Below, piece by piece: positions 1-6,648 of a stretch of 34,853 bases of DNA (position 1 is its first letter; each line of letters opens with the position of its first letter). Location: positions 1 to 34,853 of the forward strand of contig SFIE01000017.1 in assembly GCA_004555405.1 (NCBI GenBank), given 5' to 3'. This DNA is from Subdoligranulum sp. Lineage in GTDB: Bacteria > Bacillota > Clostridia > Oscillospirales > Ruminococcaceae. A model generated the notes under the pieces. That model worked only from the letters and a program-made list of their open reading frames with translations. It did no database searches and had not been told where the DNA came from. The translations under genes and the position numbers were made by a program.

Positions 1-148
1 TCTGATACGCCCCAGCGGTAGGACGCTTCCCGAATGGAAATATAGCCTTTTATTCCGCCCATATCGCACCTTCGCACAAATAAAATCTCACAGAGTACAC
101 TCTATACGAATATCCGAAGATTGTCAAGTTCGCAAGTTTGCAAGCAAT

Positions 149-207
149 GCAATCTTCCGTAAGATTGCGTATTAGGCAGGAAATCCGTCTCTGGACTTCC
201 TGCTAAT
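149..207. repeat. Two adjacent inverted repeats in AT-rich left flank
   Basis: Bases 1-299 hold no gene that I can support. Inside them lie two hairpins: GCAATCTT (149-156) with AAGATTGC (161-168), and an 11-12 bp arm at 171-182 (ATTAG-GCAGGAA, one extra G) with TTCCTGCTAAT at 197-207. Neither is followed by a T-tract, so they do not look like simple terminators. The composition is clearly more AT-rich than the rest of the window. They may be a remnant of a mobile or intergenic element, but that is inference. Confidence 0.45.
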
Positions 208-305
208 GCTTGTTGGTGACATATGCCTTCTAATAATGAAATGCCAATACTTTAATTTAAGATTACAAAAGATGCTTATTAATCTTCTGCCGAGGACGAA
301 TGATT

Positions 306-806
306 ATGAACATTGAGACTGATTTGGTCAAGAAAAAAGTATTTTCCTCATCAATGAATCATAGCATTCAAAAGCACTCTCAAGAGTATAAAGTCCTCGC
401 AATTCTGCGGTATCTTTATCCTCAAAAGTTTTCGACTATGATTAATGGGGAAGCTCCAGATCTTCAAGATAATGAGAATGGCGTAGGTATTGAAGTCGTT
501 TCTGCTGCATCAGAAAATGATATGAGAGCTTCTCGAGCCTTTTCTGAATTACACCAAACAAAAGGTGGGGATAATGAAAAAAGTGAGGAGCGGATCAGGG
601 CAAGTGGCTACAAATTTGTGCCGGTACAAGGAAAGAAAGTCGGAATCAGCACACCGCGGCGCTTTTTTAAACGCCGCCGGTTTAAGCGGGGCACGGCCCA
701 AAGCGGCGGGGCTCTGCCGTGGCAGCCGGGGGCGAATGCGGCGGCGGGGCGGATAAACGGCAAAAGAACCGGTGCTGGTGTTTTGCGGGGGCTTATGCTA
801 AACTGA
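306..806 (+). pseudogene. Truncated nuclease-like gene fragment read through into host DNA
   Basis: The start is set at ATG 306 because GAGGA (292-296) sits 9 nt upstream; an in-frame ATG at 300 is too close. About 115 residues (to ~650) look like genuine AT-rich coding sequence. They include a stretch with PDLQD, then GVGIEVVSA, which recalls the D...E-x-x strand of PD-(D/E)XK restriction-like nucleases; this is a pattern resemblance, not a firm family assignment. From about 650 the frame runs through GC-rich sequence rich in Arg, Gly and Ala that looks like non-coding DNA, including a hairpin GCGGCG/CGCCGC (656-677), and stops at 806. I read it as a gene whose 3' part was lost when foreign or rearranged DNA joined the host chromosome. 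The alternative is a complete short protein with an odd tail. Confidence 0.5.
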
Positions 807-875
807 GGACAGCGGCGGGCAGGGAAACTGCCCTTTGCGAAGAAAAGCCGCCCACCGGAAAAGAAGGAGAACACC

Positions 876-1583
876 ATGTATTTTACCTATGGAAAAGCCG
901 AAATCAATGCGCTGAGCGCCAAGGACCCCAAGCTGGCGGCGGTGATCGCGCAGGTGGGAATGGTGCAGCGCGAGGTGGACACCGATCTGTTTTCGGCGGT
1001 GGTGCATCATATTATCGGCCAGCAAATTTCCACCAAGGCGCAGGCCACCATTTGGCGGCGTATGCGCGAGGCGCTGGGCACCGTGGATGCGGCGCACATT
1101 CTGGCGGCAGGGGAAGCGCAGCTGCAGGCATTGGGCATGAGCTTTCGCAAGGCGCAATATATAATGGACTTTGCCCAAAAGGTGCAAACCGGCGAATTTG
1201 ACCCGGAGGGCATCCGGGAAAAATCGGATGAAGAAGCCATTCGTGAGCTGAGCGCGCTGCAGGGCATCGGGGTGTGGACGGCGGAGATGATCCTGCTGTT
1301 TTGCATGCAGCGCCCCGATGTGCTCAGCTACAGCGATCTGGCCATTCAGCGCGGGCTGCGCATGGTGTATCATCACCGAAAGATCACCCGGCCGCTGTTT
1401 GAAAAATATCGCCGCCGCTTCAGCCCCTACGGCAGCGTGGCCAGCTTGTATTTGTGGGCGGTGGCCGGCGGCGCGGTGCCCGGCATGAAGGACTATGCGC
1501 CGCGCACAAAAGCGCCTGAACGAAAAAAACAGCGCCGCAGCCCTGCCGGAATGTCCATTGCCATGACAGATAAAATGGAGTAG
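876..1583 (+). CDS. alkA: DNA-3-methyladenine glycosylase II (AlkA-like, HhH-GPD)
   Basis: This 235-residue protein belongs to the helix-hairpin-helix GPD base-excision glycosylases, which flip out and remove alkylated purines such as 3-methyladenine. Visible marks are an N-terminal FSAVVHHIIGQQIST segment (~39-53), the hairpin LQGIGVWTAEMIL (~127-139) and, about 20 residues later, the YSDLAIQ segment holding the likely catalytic Asp (~151). The Lys/Arg-rich tail after ~208 is loosely conserved. It lacks the extra N-terminal domain of E. coli AlkA, as is common in Firmicutes. AAGGAGA lies 5 nt before the ATG. It precedes a sugar kinase and an O6-alkylguanine methyltransferase on the same strand, so two alkylation-repair genes flank the kinase. 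No strong promoter was seen just upstream. Confidence 0.88.
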   Translation: MYFTYGKAEINALSAKDPKLAAVIAQVGMVQREVDTDLFSAVVHHIIGQQISTKAQATIWRRMREALGTVDAAHILAAGEAQLQALGMSFRKAQYIMDFAQKVQTGEFDPEGIREKSDEEAIRELSALQGIGVWTAEMILLFCMQRPDVLSYSDLAIQRGLRMVYHHRKITRPLFEKYRRRFSPYGSVASLYLWAVAGGAVPGMKDYAPRTKAPERKKQRRSPAGMSIAMTDKME

Positions 1584-1586
1584 AAT
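1558..1586 (+). promoter_or_regulatory. Candidate sigma-A promoter for the PfkB kinase gene
   Basis: TTGCCA (1558-1563) and TAGAAT (1581-1586) are separated by 17 nt, each one mismatch from consensus. The -10 contains the stop codon of the upstream glycosylase gene, so the kinase and methyltransferase genes could be transcribed independently of it. This is prediction from sequence only. Confidence 0.4.
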
Positions 1587-1625
1587 AGGCGTGCTGTAGA
1601 ATTTGCTGTAACGAGGTGAAAGTAT

Positions 1626-2600
1626 ATGTTTGATGTGGTGGCACTGGGGGAGACCCTGATCGATTTTACACCGGGCGGCGCCAACGCACAGGGGGTAAAG
1701 CTGTTTGCCTGCAATCCGGGCGGGGCACCGGCCAATGTGCTGGCCATGAACGCCCGTCTGGGTGGCAAAACCGCCTTTATCGGAAAAGTGGGCCGGGATT
1801 CCTTTGGCAGCTTTTTGCGCAAAACCATGGTGCAGTGCGGCATTGATACCACCGGCCTGATCGCCGATGAAAAGCTGAATACCACGCTGGCTTTTGTGCA
1901 GCTGGATGAACACGGCGACCGCTCGTTTACATTTTATCGTGATCTGGGCGCGGATGTGATGCTGCAGAGTCACGAGGTGAAAAAAAGCCTGATCGATGCC
2001 TGCCGTATTTTTCATTTTGGCTCGGTTTCGCTTACGGCTGACCCCTGCCGCACTGCCACTATGGAGGCGGCGCGCTATGCGAAGGCGCAGGGGAAGCTGA
2101 TCAGCTTTGACCCCAACTTCCGCCCGCTTTTGTGGCTGGAGCCCGCGCAGGCGGTGGGCTGGATGCGGCAGGGCGTGCAGCTGGCCGATCTTTTGAAGGT
2201 TTCCGAAGAAGAAATGTGCCTGCTCACAGGTGAAACCGACCCCGAAAGGGGCGCAGCGCGCCTGATGGCCATGGGCCCGGGGCTGGTGCTGGTTTCCATG
2301 GGAGAAAAGGGAGCCTATTATCAAAACAAAATGGGCGGCGGTCTGGTGCCGACCTTTGATGTGGAAACCGTGGATACCACCGGCGCAGGCGATGCCTTTT
2401 GGGGTGCGGTGCTGTACCAGCTGCGCGGAAAAACCGCAGCGGAGCTGGCGCAGATGCCCTCGCAGCAGCTGCAGCAGGTGGTGCGCTTTGGCAATGCGGC
2501 GGGCAGCCTGACGACCATGAAAAGCGGCGCGATCCCGGCCATGCCCACCCAGGAGGAGATCGAAGCCTGCCTGAAAACCCGCAAGCTGATGGAGGCATAA
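1626..2600 (+). CDS. PfkB-family carbohydrate kinase (probable fructokinase)
   Basis: The 324-residue product is a ribokinase/PfkB sugar kinase that would phosphorylate a sugar with ATP in the cytoplasm. The N-terminal motif GGAPANVLAMNARLGG (~31-46) and the C-terminal signature DTTGAGDAFWGAVLYQL (~240-256), with the catalytic base Asp in GAGDAF, are both present. The opening MFDVVALGETLIDFTPGG and overall length match bacterial fructokinases (EC 2.7.1.4), but substrate cannot be fixed from sequence alone. A GAGGTGA ribosome site lies 6-12 nt before ATG 1626. No sugar transporter or hydrolase is next to it; its neighbours are DNA-repair genes, so the context does not help to name its sugar. 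Confidence 0.85.
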   Translation: MFDVVALGETLIDFTPGGANAQGVKLFACNPGGAPANVLAMNARLGGKTAFIGKVGRDSFGSFLRKTMVQCGIDTTGLIADEKLNTTLAFVQLDEHGDRSFTFYRDLGADVMLQSHEVKKSLIDACRIFHFGSVSLTADPCRTATMEAARYAKAQGKLISFDPNFRPLLWLEPAQAVGWMRQGVQLADLLKVSEEEMCLLTGETDPERGAARLMAMGPGLVLVSMGEKGAYYQNKMGGGLVPTFDVETVDTTGAGDAFWGAVLYQLRGKTAAELAQMPSQQLQQVVRFGNAAGSLTTMKSGAIPAMPTQEEIEACLKTRKLMEA

Positions 2601-2611
2601 GGAAAAAGCCT

Positions 2612-3121
2612 ATGAGATACACCGCTTTTTATGCATCGCCCATGGGAAAAATCGGCCTTAGCGCCGATGAACACGGTGCGCTGACCGGCCTGTGGTTTGT
2701 GGGGCAGAAATATGCGCCCCTGCCCGGGCAAAACGATGAGGGCGGCACCCCGCCGCCGGTGCTGCAAAAGGCAGCCCGCTGGCTGGATGCCTATTTTGCG
2801 GGCGAAAACCCGCCCATCGATTTTCCTCTTGCCCCGCAGGGCAGTGCGTTTCAGCGTGAGGTGTGGGCGCTGCTGCAGGCGATCCCATACGGAAAAACCG
2901 TTACCTACGGCCAGCTGGCCAAGCAGCTGCAGGCCCGGCGCGGCGGGGCGATCGTTGCGGCGCAGGCGGTGGGCGGCGCGGTGGGGCGCAACAAAATTGC
3001 GCTGATCATCCCGTGCCATCGCGTGGTGGGCGCCCATGGCGCACTGACCGGCTATGCAGGCGGCATTGCGCGGAAGGCGCAGCTTTTGCAGATGGAGCAG
3101 GCCGGTGAGGCGGGCGTGTGA
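2612..3121 (+). CDS. ogt: Methylated-DNA-[protein]-cysteine S-methyltransferase
   Basis: This 169-residue protein is an O6-alkylguanine-DNA alkyltransferase that moves the alkyl group from damaged guanine (or thymine) onto its own cysteine. The active-site signature IIPCHRVVG is intact (Cys ~132), followed by TGYAGGIARKAQLLQME. The recognition helix region has QAVGGAVGRN. Between the helix and this loop there is a slightly longer stretch (ARRGGAIVAA) than in E. coli Ogt, where one usually sees a short Asn-Pro-Lys-Ala turn. The gene starts 11 nt after the kinase stop codon with a GGA-rich leader, so the two are probably cotranscribed. A strong terminator follows. Confidence 0.93.
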   Translation: MRYTAFYASPMGKIGLSADEHGALTGLWFVGQKYAPLPGQNDEGGTPPPVLQKAARWLDAYFAGENPPIDFPLAPQGSAFQREVWALLQAIPYGKTVTYGQLAKQLQARRGGAIVAAQAVGGAVGRNKIALIIPCHRVVGAHGALTGYAGGIARKAQLLQMEQAGEAGV

Positions 3122-3138
3122 ATCCCAAAGCTGCATAG

Positions 3139-3173
3139 AGCCGAAATCGCCGGGCGGCGGTTTCGGCTTTTTT
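3139..3173 (+). terminator. Rho-independent terminator after ogt
   Basis: AGCCGAAA (3139-3146) pairs with TTTCGGCT (3161-3168), with an additional inner CGCC/GGCG helix, and a run of Ts follows to 3173. It closes the alkA-kinase-ogt group and separates it from the response regulator gene. Confidence 0.85.
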
Positions 3174-3281
3174 GCGCCTTGTGACAATTTGGATACATCT
3201 GCCGTTTATACTGATAGAAAAGCCGAAGCACGCCCCCAAAAGGGCACGGCGAAAACAGCAAGATACAAAGGTGTGATGGAT

Positions 3282-3941
3282 ATGGCACGGATATTGGTGG
3301 CGGAGGACGAGCAGAGCCTGAACCGGCTGATCTGCAAAAATCTGGAGCTGGTGGGGCATCGGCCCCTGTCGGCACAGGACGGCCGGGAGGCGCTGCGCCT
3401 TGCACAAAAGGAAAAGCCGGACCTTGCGCTGCTGGATGTTATGCTGCCCGAGGTGGACGGCTTTGCTGTGAAACAGGCCCTTGGCGAAGAGATGCCCGTG
3501 ATATTCGTGACGGCCAAGATCAGCCTGAGCGATAAGCTGAAGGGGTTGAATCTGGGGGCGGAGGATTACATCACCAAGCCCTTTGAAATGCTGGAACTTT
3601 TGGCACGCATTCAAACGGTTTTGCGCCGCGTGGGAAAAAATGCCAAGCGCTTTTGCTGGCGCGGGCTGCAGGTGGATCTGGCATCGCACACGGTCGTTCT
3701 GAACGGCGCACCGGTTGACCTGACCCCACAGGAGTACAGCCTGCTGGAAACACTGCTGCTGAACCGCAACATTGCGCTCAGCCGTGAGCGCCTGCTGGAA
3801 TCGGCCTGGGGGTATGACTACATGGGCGAAACCCGCACGGTGGACAACCACATTCTGCGCCTGCGCAAAAAGCTGGGCCTTGAAAAAGAAATTCAAACCG
3901 TGTACAAGCTGGGCTATCGCCTTGCCCTGCCCGAGGAATGA
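3282..3941 (+). CDS. OmpR/PhoB-family response regulator
   Basis: This is a two-domain DNA-binding regulator of 219 residues. The receiver domain (~1-115) has the acidic pair E8-D9, phosphoacceptor D52 in LALLDVMLP, the Thr in VFVTAK and K99 in ITKPFE. The C-terminal winged helix (~125-219) shows LTPQEYSLLETLL, SRERLLESAWGYDY and RTVDNHILRLRKKLG, typical of OmpR. The start ATG 3282 is chosen because AAAGGTG (3267-3273) lies 8 nt upstream; ATG 3276 is in frame and possible. The stop overlaps the start region of the kinase gene, so it is the partner of that kinase. Its target genes are unknown; the next lipoprotein gene is a natural candidate. A loose promoter, GTGACA (3181) with TATACT (3207) at a long 20-nt spacing, lies upstream. 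Confidence 0.92.
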   Translation: MARILVAEDEQSLNRLICKNLELVGHRPLSAQDGREALRLAQKEKPDLALLDVMLPEVDGFAVKQALGEEMPVIFVTAKISLSDKLKGLNLGAEDYITKPFEMLELLARIQTVLRRVGKNAKRFCWRGLQVDLASHTVVLNGAPVDLTPQEYSLLETLLLNRNIALSRERLLESAWGYDYMGETRTVDNHILRLRKKLGLEKEIQTVYKLGYRLALPEE

Positions 3942-3949
3942 GGAATACC

Positions 3950-5380
3950 ATGAAACAAAAAACGCCGCCCGTAAAGCTGCAATTCTGGCAAAAAGCCTGC
4001 GCTGTGCTATGGGGGGCGTTTTTGGTGTGCCTTGCCATGGTGTGCGGCGCGGTGTACTTTTGGGGAAAAGAGCAAAGCTATGAGTCCGAGCTGAGCGCCC
4101 ACCTGAACGATCAGGCCGCCATGATCCAGCAGCTGGCCAAAGATGTTTCCGCGCTGGAAAGCCGCGGCAGCAACGCCCTGCCCGCGCTGTGGCGCGTATA
4201 TGGCCGACAGTACGAGGCCCATCATGCGGCGCTGGAAATATACGAAAACGGCCAGCAGGCTTACAGCGGCCTGTCTGAGGCGTGCATTCCGCAGGCCCAG
4301 CGGCAGGAGCTTTTGGTGCAGCCCGGCCAAAGAATGCGGCTGGTGTATGCCACCCCGGCGGGCAGGCGGCTGTTTATTGCGGCGGCGCTTCCGGAAAGCC
4401 TGGGGCAGATCGTGGTGGTGTACAGCGCCGATATGGAGCCTTTTTACCGCCAGTGGGAGCAGATCCTGCAGCTTTTGTGCCTGGCGGGCGGCATGGCGGC
4501 GGTGGTGTATGCGGCGGTGCTGTATGCGCTTTTGCGCTGGATGTATCAGCCGCTGGAAAAAGTGACTTCGGCTGCCCGGGCGCTGGGCTGCGGGCAGTTT
4601 TCGGCCCGTGCCGCTGTAAATCGCAAGGATGAATTCGGCGAACTGGCATCAGCGCTCAACGGCATGGCGGACACGGTGCAAAGCCAGATGGGGCAGCTGC
4701 AGGCGGTGGCCGATCAGCGCCAGCGGCTTTTGGAAAACATGGCGCATGAGCTGCGCACCCCGCTGGCCGCCGTGAGCGGTTGGGCCGAAACCATGCGCGG
4801 CGTGCATCTTTCGCCCGAAGAACAGGCCGAAGCGCTGGACAGCATTTTGCTTGAAAGCCGCCGCGCGGCGGAGCTTTCGCGCCGTATGCTGGAGCTTTCG
4901 GTGCTGCAGCACGATGCGGCCATCGAAAAAAAGCCGGTGGCTGTGCCGCAGCTTTTGCAGCATGTGCAAACCGCCATGTTGCCTTTGGCAAAAAATCGGG
5001 GCGTGGCGCTGCAGTTGGGCGAGGCTGCGTTTGAAACTGTGCCGGGCGACGGCGCGCTGCTGGAAAGCCTGCTGGGAAATCTGTGTGAAAACGCCATCAA
5101 GGCCAGCAGCCCCGGCGGCGTGGTGCAGCTGGGGTGTGAAAAGCGGGACAAAAAATGCTTTTGGGTGCGCGACTATGGGCGCGGCATGAGCCGGGAAACG
5201 CTGGAAAATCTGGGCCAGCCCTTTTACCGCGAGGATAAGGCCCGCAGCCGCCGCGAGGGCGGCGCGGGGCTGGGGGTGGCGCTGTGCTTTGAAATTGCAC
5301 GGCAGCACGGCGCACGGCTGCAATATTTCAGCCGCCCCGGCGAGGGCACGCTGGCCATGGTGGAATTTGAAAAGGCATGA
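3950..5380 (+). CDS. Sensor histidine kinase with HAMP domain
   Basis: This 476-residue membrane kinase should phosphorylate the adjacent response regulator. It has a transmembrane helix at ~14-38, an extracellular sensor of ~135 residues, a second helix at ~174-197, a HAMP linker, the HisKA H-box ENMAHELRTPLAAVSG with phosphoacceptor H266, an N-box (NLCENAIKASSPGG), a G1 box (DYGRGM) and a G2 box (GAGLGVALCFEIA). Start ATG 3950 is favoured because GAGGA (3940-3944) lies 5 nt upstream. ATG 3938, which overlaps the regulator stop as ATGA, has its ribosome site too close. No recognised ligand domain is visible in the sensor, so the signal is unknown. Confidence 0.9.
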   Translation: MKQKTPPVKLQFWQKACAVLWGAFLVCLAMVCGAVYFWGKEQSYESELSAHLNDQAAMIQQLAKDVSALESRGSNALPALWRVYGRQYEAHHAALEIYENGQQAYSGLSEACIPQAQRQELLVQPGQRMRLVYATPAGRRLFIAAALPESLGQIVVVYSADMEPFYRQWEQILQLLCLAGGMAAVVYAAVLYALLRWMYQPLEKVTSAARALGCGQFSARAAVNRKDEFGELASALNGMADTVQSQMGQLQAVADQRQRLLENMAHELRTPLAAVSGWAETMRGVHLSPEEQAEALDSILLESRRAAELSRRMLELSVLQHDAAIEKKPVAVPQLLQHVQTAMLPLAKNRGVALQLGEAAFETVPGDGALLESLLGNLCENAIKASSPGGVVQLGCEKRDKKCFWVRDYGRGMSRETLENLGQPFYREDKARSRREGGAGLGVALCFEIARQHGARLQYFSRPGEGTLAMVEFEKA

Positions 5381-5501
5381 TGCCGCCGGGGCATAATTTA
5401 CAGCTTGGTGACAAAGGCAAGACGATTTGAAGGCAGCTGCGGATTATGCTGCTGACAGAGCCAAAGAAAAGCTCACAAAACTTTTTGGGAGGAACTACAA
5501 A

Positions 5502-6341
5502 ATGAAAATGAGATGTATCCTGGCTTTGTGCGGAGCAATGGCGTTTGTGCTGGCGGGCTGCGGCAGTGAGATCGTAGAATCAGCAGTCACCGAAACGCAG
5601 GTGATCGATGTAAACGAGCCCAGCGCAGTGGAACAGGCCATGGAAAGTGCCGATTATGAATTTATAGACGAAACACAGCCGCTGCTGGATTTTGAAAAAG
5701 AGTATGAAAACATGACGGCGGCAGAGGAAATACGAAACGCAGAGGATAAGGCCTACGAGAGCTTTTATTTTGCAGCTGTGGCACTGGACGAGGTGTATTT
5801 CAGCAAAGATGGGCAAAAGGAAGGCACACCGAGGGTAACATTGCCGGACGATACCTGCATTACGCCGCAGCAGGCTGCCAATGCAGCCGGAAAGGCGGCA
5901 AAGCTGGCAGACCCGGAAGCAGAGCATACGGTTTACCTGGTGTGCATCCGCATAGCCAACCAGGGAACAGAACTGGACGGACGGCTGGCTTATTATGTAA
6001 TGGTAAACCGGAAAACAGAAAATGCGCGGCTGGGCGAAGAAGAGCCTATCTGCGGGCTTGGATTGGATGCGGTGACAGGCGAAATGCTGGATTTGAGCCC
6101 CTTTGGTAAAACGCCTGCAGCGGAAATAGAAGAAAACGAAGCGGCATATGCGCAAAGCTGCAAAACAGAGCTGCAAAATTATCTGGATGCGGTGGGTGCA
6201 GGGCAGACCTGCGGTGAAGTGGCGCTGACAAGCAAAATAGAAAACGGCATAGCATCTTTTGAAGTGCAGATCGACAATAAAAGGTTTTCCGGCAGTATGA
6301 AAAACGGAAAGCTCATAGATGTGGAGCGAAATTATTCTTAA
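5502..6341 (+). CDS. Secreted lipoprotein with PepSY-like region
   Basis: The 279-residue product starts with a lipoprotein signal peptide: MKMR, a hydrophobic core and the lipobox LAGC with lipidated C20. Start ATG 5502 has GGGAGGA 8 nt upstream. The mature part is acidic. Residues ~125-215 contain ITPQQAANAAGKAA, then a stretch ending YYVMVNRKT and GLDAVTGEMLDL, an arrangement like a PepSY domain (helix, strands, then D-x-x-TGE), which in other proteins binds or inhibits peptidases. This is a structural-pattern judgement, not a firm family match. It follows the histidine kinase by ~120 nt and is on the same strand; it may be an accessory sensor or a target of that pair. Confidence 0.7.
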   Translation: MKMRCILALCGAMAFVLAGCGSEIVESAVTETQVIDVNEPSAVEQAMESADYEFIDETQPLLDFEKEYENMTAAEEIRNAEDKAYESFYFAAVALDEVYFSKDGQKEGTPRVTLPDDTCITPQQAANAAGKAAKLADPEAEHTVYLVCIRIANQGTELDGRLAYYVMVNRKTENARLGEEEPICGLGLDAVTGEMLDLSPFGKTPAAEIEENEAAYAQSCKTELQNYLDAVGAGQTCGEVALTSKIENGIASFEVQIDNKRFSGSMKNGKLIDVERNYS

Positions 6342-6349
6342 AAATAACC

Positions 6350-6382
6350 CGCCGGGGGCGGCCTTTTCGGCTGCCCCCGGCG
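6350..6382 (+). terminator. Strong GC hairpin after the lipoprotein gene
   Basis: GCCGGGGGC (6351-6359) pairs perfectly with GCCCCCGGC (6373-6381). The loop contains TTTT. Downstream is AAAATTATT rather than a clean T-run, so it is an imperfect intrinsic terminator, but the position between two transcription units supports that role. Confidence 0.65.
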
Positions 6383-6423
6383 AAAATTATTCAGCATAAA
6401 TTTTAAAAATCCGGCAAAAGGGG

Positions 6424-6457
6424 TTGACATTTTATACATTTGGATTTTAATTATACT
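6424..6457 (+). promoter_or_regulatory. Candidate promoter of the ABC importer operon
   Basis: A perfect TTGACA (6424-6429) is followed by an AT-rich stretch holding TATACT (6452-6457, spacing 22) and a poorer hexamer TTAATT at 17 nt spacing (6447-6452). Spacing of the better -10 is too long for a standard promoter, so the true start is uncertain. Either choice leaves a leader of roughly 180-190 nt before the binding-protein gene. Confidence 0.45.
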
Positions 6458-6511
6458 GTATGAGAGTGTGCATTGGGCACCCTGGCTATATTTCCGAGAT
6501 GGTCAGGCTCA

Positions 6512-6573
6512 TACCGGCTCAGGCGGTTTTGCAGGACGGTACGGCTCTTTATGAACCGATCGTACCCTTTTTT
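6512..6573 (+). promoter_or_regulatory. Possible attenuator in the importer leader
   Basis: GGTACG (6538-6543) can pair with CGTACC (6561-6566), and six Ts follow (6568-6573), giving a terminator-like hairpin ~75 nt before the coding start. An upstream TACCG (6512-6516) can instead pair with CGGTA (6537-6541), using the same bases, so the two folds exclude each other. I do not recognise a known riboswitch class. The stem is short and the claim is tentative. Confidence 0.3.
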
Positions 6574-6648
6574 AAAACGGCTGAAGGCTGTATTTTCAGG
6601 AAAAGATATTTGCGAAGCAGAATTTTATTCACTGAGAGGAGAAACTTT

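Noticed and set aside
798..2324. Long minus-strand open frame of ~500 codons opposite the glycosylase and kinase genes
   Set aside because: It mirrors two well-recognised genes, is rich in His, Ala and Arg as expected for antisense of GC-biased codons, and has no ribosome site or family match.
3181..3212. Firm promoter for the first response-regulator gene (GTGACA ... TATACT)
   Set aside because: The spacing is 20 nt and the -35 is off consensus, so I mention it only as a possibility.
6458..6648. Known riboswitch class (nickel/cobalt, SAM, TPP) in the importer leader
   Set aside because: I could not find the conserved cores of these classes; only a simple alternative-stem possibility remains.
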